Origin: an uncultured Collinsella sp. | GTDB lineage: Bacteria > Actinomycetota > Coriobacteriia > Coriobacteriales > Coriobacteriaceae | Direction of reading: 5' to 3' | Assembly: GCA_902497025.1 (NCBI GenBank) | Contig: CABVDJ010000039.1 | Coordinates: 1 to 17,545 of the forward strand | DNA: 17,545 nt | The notes under the pieces: generated by a model | Databases searched by the model: none | Told to the model about the DNA's origin: nothing | What the model saw: only the letters and a program-made list of their open reading frames with translations | Part shown: piece by piece, positions 13,095 through 17,545 of the stretch | How positions within the stretch are numbered: the stretch's first letter is position 1 | Layout of the letters: every line of letters begins with the position of its first letter | Position numbers and translations under genes: made by a program

Positions 13095-14027
13095 CTAGCA
13101 GACCTGGCGAACCTCGATGTGCTTCTTATATTCGTCCACCTTGGCAAAATCGCCCAAACCGGGGCACTCGACCACGTTGGCGCCGGTGGCCATCGACAGG
13201 CGCAGGGCGTCCTCGACGCGCTCGGGGGCGTCATGCCACACGGACAGGAAGGCAGCGAGCGAGGAATCGCCAGCACACACCGTCGACAGCAGCTTGACGT
13301 CGAAGGTGCGGTTAGCAAACCAGATGTGCTTGCCGTTGGAGAAGTACGCACCGGCGCCACCAAGGGTCAGCAGCACGTTCTTGGCGCCCTTGGCATGAAG
13401 CTCAGCCATTGCGCCCTTAACAGACTCATCGTCGCCACCGCTCACCTTAATGCCAAAGATATCGAGCAACTCGTCGTCATTGGGCTTGATCAGCAGCGGC
13501 TCCATGGCAATGAGATCTGCCAGCTGATGGCTCGAAATGTCGAGAACGAACTCGGCACCCTTGGCCTTGACGCGGCGCAGAACCTCGGCCAGGAAGCCCT
13601 CGGAAGTGTTGGGAGGCAGCGAGCCGCTGATTACCAGGCAGGTCATGTCATCGAGCGAATCGATGAGCTCAAACATCTCCTGCTCATTGGCCTCGTTGAT
13701 GGCGGCACCGGCGTTGACCATGTTATACTCGGTGTCGGGGCCGGCGTTGAGGAACACATTGACGCGCGTAATGCCGTCGGTCCACACGGGCTTGACGGGC
13801 ACGCCCAGGGCCTCGGCGCCCTTAACGATAAACTCGCCCGAGAAACCGGCGAAAAAGCCCAGGATCGTGGTGTCGACGCCGTAGTGGTCAAGCGTAAACG
13901 AGACGTTGAGGCCCTTGCCGTTGGGCGTGTAGACGGCGTTGCGGGTACGCGTGACGGTGTTGGCAGCAAGACCGTCGCAGGCGATGTTGTAGTCAATGGC
14001 GGGATTTGCAGTGAGCGTGTAAATCAT
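13095..14027 (-). CDS. PfkB-family hexose kinase (1-phosphofructokinase / tagatose-6-phosphate kinase type), paralogue A
   Basis: This cytosolic kinase of 310 residues belongs to the FruK/LacC branch of PfkB, which phosphorylates fructose-1-phosphate or tagatose-6-phosphate with ATP. It starts MIYTLTANPAIDYN and has TPNGKGLNVSFTL (the GKGxN substrate motif, about residue 37), GFFAGFSGEFI, VISGSLPPNTSEGF and LLIKPNDDEL. The catalytic LLSTVCAGDSSLAAF contains Asp254. In the usual GAGD motif the first glycine is Cys251. The ATG at 14027 has AAAGGA seven bases upstream. It is bracketed by terminators, so it is probably a single-gene transcript; a TATACT at about 14070 on the minus strand may be its -10, with no good -35. 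Exact substrate is not resolvable; FruK is the best guess. Confidence 0.9.
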   Translation of the reverse strand: MIYTLTANPAIDYNIACDGLAANTVTRTRNAVYTPNGKGLNVSFTLDHYGVDTTILGFFAGFSGEFIVKGAEALGVPVKPVWTDGITRVNVFLNAGPDTEYNMVNAGAAINEANEQEMFELIDSLDDMTCLVISGSLPPNTSEGFLAEVLRRVKAKGAEFVLDISSHQLADLIAMEPLLIKPNDDELLDIFGIKVSGGDDESVKGAMAELHAKGAKNVLLTLGGAGAYFSNGKHIWFANRTFDVKLLSTVCAGDSSLAAFLSVWHDAPERVEDALRLSMATGANVVECPGLGDFAKVDEYKKHIEVRQVC

Positions 14028-14155
14028 GAATGTTCCTTTCACGAAGCAACGTGTTAATGAAAGTATATTCCACGCATCGGTAAAAGGCTAGGACAACTCG
14101 GTGAACGGTGTGGAAGCGATGAAGTACGGCGGAACACCTCTCCCCCGTGGCGGAA

Positions 14156-14188
14156 CAAAAAGGCGCCCCAGCCGAAACCGGGGCGCCA
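14156..14188 (-). terminator. Intrinsic terminator after the second sugar kinase gene
   Basis: The minus strand has GGCGCCCC (14187-14180) pairing with GGGGCGCC (14169-14162) in a perfect 8-bp GC stem, with the inner GGTTTCGGCT forming the loop, then TTTTTG. It closes the ptsI-kinase transcript 28 bases after the kinase stop. Confidence 0.93.
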
Positions 14189-14215
14189 CATGCGCACGAA
14201 TATGTCGCGTTTCGA

Positions 14216-15148
14216 TTACTGACGATCGAGCTTGCGGACAGCAACGCGCTTGCTGTACTCGTCGACGTGACCGAAGTCGCCGATGCCGACGGACTCAGCA
14301 ACGTTGGCGCCGGTGGCCATAGCGAGCTTCATGGCCTCCTCGACGTTGTCGCGATCCCTGTACCACTTGTGCAGGAACGCAGCGAGGGTGCAGTCGCCGG
14401 CGCAGACGGAAGAAACCAGCTTGATGTTGAACTCACGCTTGGCGTACCAGATGTCCTCGCCGTTGGAGAAGTAAGCGTCGCCGCGGCTACCACGGGTGAG
14501 CAGCACGTTCTGAACGCCAGCGTCGTGAGCCATCTTCATGGCAACGCGGACCTCGTCGTCGGTGTCGACCGGCACGCCGAAGATGGCCTTCATCTCGTGA
14601 TGGTTCGGCTTGATGAGCAGCGGCTTCTTGTGAGCGAGCTCCTTGAGCTTGTCGGAGGACAGGTCCAGGACGACGTCGGCGCCACGAGCCTGAGCGTGCT
14701 CCATGACCTGAGCCAGGAAGTCGGGCGTAGCTTTGGGAGGCACGGAGCCGGAAACGATCAGGCACTCGAGATCGCCCGCGGTGTCCAGGATGTTGTAGAG
14801 CTCCTCCTGGTGCTGCGGCGTGATCGGAGCACCCGGGTTCAGGATGCCGTACTCGTGCTGGCCATCGTTGACGTAGGTGTTAATGCGCGTGATACCGTCG
14901 GTCCAGACCGGGCGGCAGAGGCAACCCAGGTTCATGACCTCCTCGACGATGAACTTGCCCGTGAAGCCAGCAAAGAAGCCGAGTGCGACGGTGTCAACGC
15001 CCATCTTCTTAAAGGCGAAGGACACGTCAAGGCCCTTGCCGTTAGCCGTGTAGCTGGCCGAGCCGGTGCGGACGTTCTCATCGGGCTCGAGCGGAGAGCT
15101 CGAAACCGTCATGTCGACAGCCGGGTTAGCGGTTAGCGTGTAGAACAT
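14216..15148 (-). CDS. PfkB-family hexose kinase (FruK/LacC type), paralogue B, downstream of ptsI
   Basis: This 310-residue kinase is collinear with paralogue A: same length, same start (MFYTLTANPAVD), shared GFFAGFTGKFIVEE, RPVWTDGITRIN, IVSGSVPPKATPDF, LLIKPNHHEM and a C-terminal VDEYSKRVAVRK. The two are clearly diverged paralogues. Catalytic Asp252 lies in SSVCAGDCTLAAFL, again with Cys in place of the first glycine of GAGD. In addition, the substrate motif reads NGKGLDVS, with Asp41 where the family usually has Asn. The start follows GGGGG eight bases upstream, and the gene lies 74 bases after ptsI with no terminator between, so it is probably co-transcribed with the general PTS genes. 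That fits a role on a PTS-delivered sugar phosphate such as fructose-1-phosphate. No sugar-specific enzyme II is in the window. Confidence 0.88.
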   Translation of the reverse strand: MFYTLTANPAVDMTVSSSPLEPDENVRTGSASYTANGKGLDVSFAFKKMGVDTVALGFFAGFTGKFIVEEVMNLGCLCRPVWTDGITRINTYVNDGQHEYGILNPGAPITPQHQEELYNILDTAGDLECLIVSGSVPPKATPDFLAQVMEHAQARGADVVLDLSSDKLKELAHKKPLLIKPNHHEMKAIFGVPVDTDDEVRVAMKMAHDAGVQNVLLTRGSRGDAYFSNGEDIWYAKREFNIKLVSSVCAGDCTLAAFLHKWYRDRDNVEEAMKLAMATGANVAESVGIGDFGHVDEYSKRVAVRKLDRQ

Positions 15149-15175
15149 TTACAGTACCCCCTGTATATGTGAGGG

Positions 15176-15205
15176 CCGCGTGGCCGGCCCATTCCAACCA
15201 CGCGG
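15176..15205 (-). repeat. Intercistronic hairpin between ptsI and kinase B
   Basis: The minus strand has CCGCGTGG and CCACGCGG as a perfect 8-bp stem with a 14-base loop. No T-run follows (CCCTCACATA), so it is not a typical terminator. A role in RNA processing or in setting downstream gene dosage is inferred. Confidence 0.6.
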
Positions 15206-15222
15206 TTACCTCTGATACCAAA

Positions 15223-16926
15223 TTAGCGAGCTGCGGACTCGAGCAGTGCCTTGACCTCGGCTGCGGTGTTGCAGGCGAGCGCCTTCTCGGCGAGCTCGTC
15301 GCACTCGGCCTTGGTCCACTGGCTGATGGTCTTGCGGGCGCGCAGGATCGAAGGAGCGCTCATCGAGAACTCCTCCAGGCCCCAGCTGATCAGCAGCGGC
15401 TCGAGCAGCGGATCGGCAGCGGCCTCGCCGCACATACCGACCATGATACCGGCCTTCACGCCGCTCTCGATGATGTTCTTGAGCGAGCGGAGCACGGCGG
15501 GATAGTAAACCTGGTACAGGTTGGAGATGGTGTCGTTACCACGGTCGGCGCACATGGTGTAGCCGATCAGGTCGTTGGTGCCGATGGAGAAGAAGTCGGC
15601 GACCTCGGCAAGACGGTCTGCGAGCAGCGAAGCGGCGGGCGTCTCGACCATGATGCCGACCTCGATGTTCTCGTTGAACTTGCGACCCTCTTCGGTCAGC
15701 TCAGCCTTGCACTGCTCGACGAGCTCCTTGACAGCCAAGACCTCCTCGACGCAGGTGACGAGCGGGATCATGATCTTGACGTCACCGAAGGCGCTAGCGC
15801 GCAGCAGAGCGCGGAGCTGGACCTTGTACTGGTCGGGATTGGCCAGGCAGTAACGCACGGCGCGGAAGCCCATGAAGGGGTTGTCTTCCTTGACCATATG
15901 CAGATACGGAATCTCCTTGTCGCCACCCACATCGAGCGTGCGGATGATGACCGGAGCACCCTTGAGCGCGCTGGCGACCTTACGGTAGGCGTTGAACTGC
16001 TCCTCCTCGGAAGGAAGCTCAGCAGAGTCCATGAACAGGAACTCGGAGCGGAACAGACCGATGGCCTCGGCGTCGTGATCGAGCGCGTTGGGCACGTCAT
16101 CGGGGTTACCGATGTTGCAGGCGATGATCTTCTTGATGCCATCGGCAGTCACGGACGGCTTGCCACGGAAGGCCTCGAGGGCTGCCTTCTCGGCAGCGAA
16201 GGCCTCGGCCTTGGCGGTGTAGGCAGCGAGCGTCTCCTCGTCGGGATCGGCCTCAACGATACCCTTGCCACCGTCGACGACAACGGTCATACCGTTGCGC
16301 AGCGCGGTGCAGCTGTTGGAAACCGAAAGGACAGCCGGGATCTCGAGGGCGCGCGCGATGATCGCGGAGTGCGACGTGCGGCCACCGGTCTCGGTGACGA
16401 TACCGGCAACGTGGGCCTTATCGATCGTGGCGGTCATGGACGGCGTGAGGTCGTGCACGACAACGACAGTGTTCTCGGGCAGGACGGAGAGGTCGACGAC
16501 CTCCTTGCCCAGCAGCTCGGCCAGAATACCGGTGCGGATGTCGGCGATGTCGGCCGCGCGCAGACGGAACATCTCGTCGTCCATGGACAGGAACATGTTC
16601 TCGAACATGGTCGAGGTGTCCATGAGCGCCTGCTCGGCGCAGGTACCGCCGTCAATGGCGGCGTTGATGGCGTCGGTCATGCCCGGGTCCTGAGCCAGGA
16701 CAATGTGTCCGCTCATGATCTCGGCCTCGGCCTCGCCCACCGTCTCCTTCATGTGGTCGGCCTGAGCCTGGGTCTTCTCGCAGAAGACCGAAAGAGCGGA
16801 CTGATAGCGCTCCTTCTCTGCTGCCGAATCAGCAACCTCGTGCGGCTCAAACGTCAAGTCGGGATCGACGGCGACCATGACGGTGCCGATACCGATGCCC
16901 TCGGAAGCGTTGACTCCCTGATACAT
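15223..16926 (-). CDS. ptsI: PTS enzyme I (phosphoenolpyruvate-protein phosphotransferase)
   Basis: Enzyme I takes phosphate from PEP and passes it to HPr, starting PTS sugar uptake in the cytoplasm. The 567-residue length matches the family (about 570). It begins MYQGVNASEGIGIG, has the phosphohistidine loop GGRTSHSAIIARALEIPA with His186, and the linker GKGIVEADPDEETL. The C-terminal PEP-binding barrel carries IGLFRSEFLFMD, IIRTLDVGGDKEIPYL, NPFMGFRAVRYCL, IGIMVETPAA-like segments (VGIMVETPAASLLAD), DFFSIGTNDLIGYTMCADRG and GMCGEAAADPLL with the catalytic Cys. ATG 16926 was preferred over ATG 16932 because AGAGG then sits seven bases away instead of almost touching. It lies 133 bases after ptsH, with a terminator between them, and 74 bases before kinase B. 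Confidence 0.97.
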   Translation of the reverse strand: MYQGVNASEGIGIGTVMVAVDPDLTFEPHEVADSAAEKERYQSALSVFCEKTQAQADHMKETVGEAEAEIMSGHIVLAQDPGMTDAINAAIDGGTCAEQALMDTSTMFENMFLSMDDEMFRLRAADIADIRTGILAELLGKEVVDLSVLPENTVVVVHDLTPSMTATIDKAHVAGIVTETGGRTSHSAIIARALEIPAVLSVSNSCTALRNGMTVVVDGGKGIVEADPDEETLAAYTAKAEAFAAEKAALEAFRGKPSVTADGIKKIIACNIGNPDDVPNALDHDAEAIGLFRSEFLFMDSAELPSEEEQFNAYRKVASALKGAPVIIRTLDVGGDKEIPYLHMVKEDNPFMGFRAVRYCLANPDQYKVQLRALLRASAFGDVKIMIPLVTCVEEVLAVKELVEQCKAELTEEGRKFNENIEVGIMVETPAASLLADRLAEVADFFSIGTNDLIGYTMCADRGNDTISNLYQVYYPAVLRSLKNIIESGVKAGIMVGMCGEAAADPLLEPLLISWGLEEFSMSAPSILRARKTISQWTKAECDELAEKALACNTAAEVKALLESAAR

Positions 16927-16976
16927 TCCCATTCCTCTCTCCGTGTCATGTGATAAAGCGTTTTGCCATATCCATG

Positions 16977-17014
16977 ACAAAAGAGCGCAGCTACCTTACA
17001 ACAGGTCACTGCGC
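16977..17014 (-). terminator. Intrinsic terminator (likely attenuator) between ptsH and ptsI
   Basis: On the minus strand, GCGCAG (17014-17009) pairs with CTGCGC (16990-16985), with a further ACCT/AGGT pairing inside, and is followed by TCTTTTGT. Just beyond it, TTGTCA (16979-16974), 17 bases and TTTATC could form a weak promoter for ptsI. Confidence 0.75.
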
Positions 17015-17059
17015 CCCCAAATATGAACTTAGTTGTTCAACATGCGACCCGTTTGAGTT

Positions 17060-17323
17060 CTACTCGCCAAGACCGCTCTTGATGAGCTCGATGGCAGCAG
17101 CCAGAGCCTCGGCCTCGTCGGCGCCGTCGCACTTGACCTCGACCTCAGTACCGCAGGGGATACCAGCAGCCATGAGGGCCATCGGGGACTTGCCGTTGAC
17201 CTCCTTCTCGGGGGTGACGACCGTCACGTCACAGGCGTACTTGCCCATAGTGGAGGCGAACAGACCAGCCGGACGCATGTGCAGACCCTGAGGATTAACG
17301 AGGGTAGCCTTCTCAGAAACCAT
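17060..17323 (-). CDS. ptsH: PTS phosphocarrier protein HPr
   Basis: HPr relays phosphate from enzyme I to the sugar-specific enzyme II proteins. The 87-residue protein is of normal length. It carries NPQGLHMRPAG with the phosphorylated His15 and Arg17, and VNGKSPMALMAAGI with Ser46 at the canonical regulatory position. Two residues are less usual: Met16 where Ala is typical (GLHARPA), and Pro47 directly after Ser46. The ATG at 17323 has AAGGAG seven bases upstream. It is the first gene of the minus-strand PTS block; part of the transcription probably stops at the hairpin behind it, and the rest continues to ptsI. Ser46 suggests possible control by HPr kinase if the organism has one, but its gene is not in this window. 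Confidence 0.97.
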   Translation of the reverse strand: MVSEKATLVNPQGLHMRPAGLFASTMGKYACDVTVVTPEKEVNGKSPMALMAAGIPCGTEVEVKCDGADEAEALAAAIELIKSGLGE

Positions 17324-17517
17324 AATTGACTCCTTTTTGTGTTTAACCCCTGTCATGCATGTGGCAGGAGTCAGATTCACGACGTTGTTTATATTAACTC
17401 ACATCAAACGGTTTTTCATTATGTTTCAGACGAATTATTGGACAGATGTGTTTGTCGTCCGCTTGCTCGCCGGGCGGGCGCGGGTTAAGTTTGCTGCTCT
17501 ACAGTCCTGCGCAAGAC
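17324..17517 (-). promoter_or_regulatory. Upstream region of ptsH, promoter not resolved
   Basis: This 194-base gap has no credible gene. An AT-rich stretch at about 17385-17445 contains minus-strand TTAATATAAA (a likely -10 region, 17400-17391), but no matching -35 at 16-18 bases. TGTGAGTTAATATAAACA resembles half of a CRP-type site (TGTGA), which is too weak to call. An imperfect CCTGCCA/TGACAGG hairpin lies in the leader at about 17353-17370. Confidence 0.35.
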
Positions 17518-17540
17518 GGAAAGCACATTAAGTGCTTTCC
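17518..17540. repeat. 9-bp inverted repeat at the right edge of the window
   Basis: GGAAAGCAC and GTGCTTTCC are perfect arms around the loop ATTAA. It could be the terminator of a gene beyond the right edge, but the T-tract is poor on the minus strand and cut off on the plus strand. Confidence 0.45.
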
Positions 17541-17545
17541 TTTGC

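Noticed and set aside
15169..16953. Long open frame on the plus strand opposite ptsI (594 codons)
   Set aside because: It is the antisense shadow of a convincing enzyme I gene. The translation is Gly/Val/Asp-rich without recognisable motifs and has no ribosome-binding site.
17385..17410. CRP-like site upstream of ptsH
   Set aside because: Only one half-site (TGTGA) is present; the other arm does not match, and the motif is too short to support.

Overview
The window looks like the chromosome of a GC-rich gut actinobacterium of the class Coriobacteriia, most likely Collinsella or a relative. This is inferred from composition, gene content and the type of transposase remnant, not from a search. 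It falls into two visibly different halves. Positions 1-8902 are very GC-rich and devoted to cobalamin (B12) and tetrapyrrole biology. Positions 9015-17545 are less GC-rich and hold housekeeping and PTS sugar-uptake genes. A short IS3-type transposase fragment (8920-9012) lies exactly at the boundary.

Left half, minus strand: an anaerobic corrin-ring operon read cbiF (2901-2110), cbiD (2108-924), cbiL (931-698), cbiG (697 to beyond the window edge). The genes overlap or abut. The cbiL copy is only 77 codons: it keeps the first nine or so residues and the last 60 or so of the methyltransferase, joined in frame, so its catalytic core is missing.

Left half, plus strand: a divergent unit with a consensus sigma-70 promoter (3033-3061) and a cobalamin riboswitch (about 3095-3245). 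The genes are an exported CbiK-type chelatase (Tat signal plus lipobox), a small lipoprotein, a substrate-binding lipoprotein that carries what appears to be the same beta-rich domain at its N-terminus, a FecCD/BtuC-type permease, and an ATPase with unusual N- and C-terminal additions. Together they look like a B12-regulated system that handles a corrinoid, porphyrin or cobalt outside the membrane and imports the product. A ribosome-binding-like sequence and GTG codon lie exactly at the start of the chelatase domain, so a second, cytosolic CbiK form is possible.

Right half, all on the minus strand: a TetR-family regulator with a palindrome in its upstream region, a YbhN/UPF0104-type membrane protein with a basic tail, two identical tRNA-Glu(CTC) genes with their own promoter and terminator, the CCA-adding enzyme, two diverged FruK/LacC-type sugar kinases, and the general PTS genes ptsI and ptsH. 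Three convincing intrinsic terminators punctuate the sugar region, including one between ptsH and ptsI. HPr and enzyme I carry phosphate from PEP to sugar permeases encoded elsewhere, and the kinases would act on the resulting sugar phosphates. No CRISPR array, rRNA, integrase or complete insertion sequence is visible.
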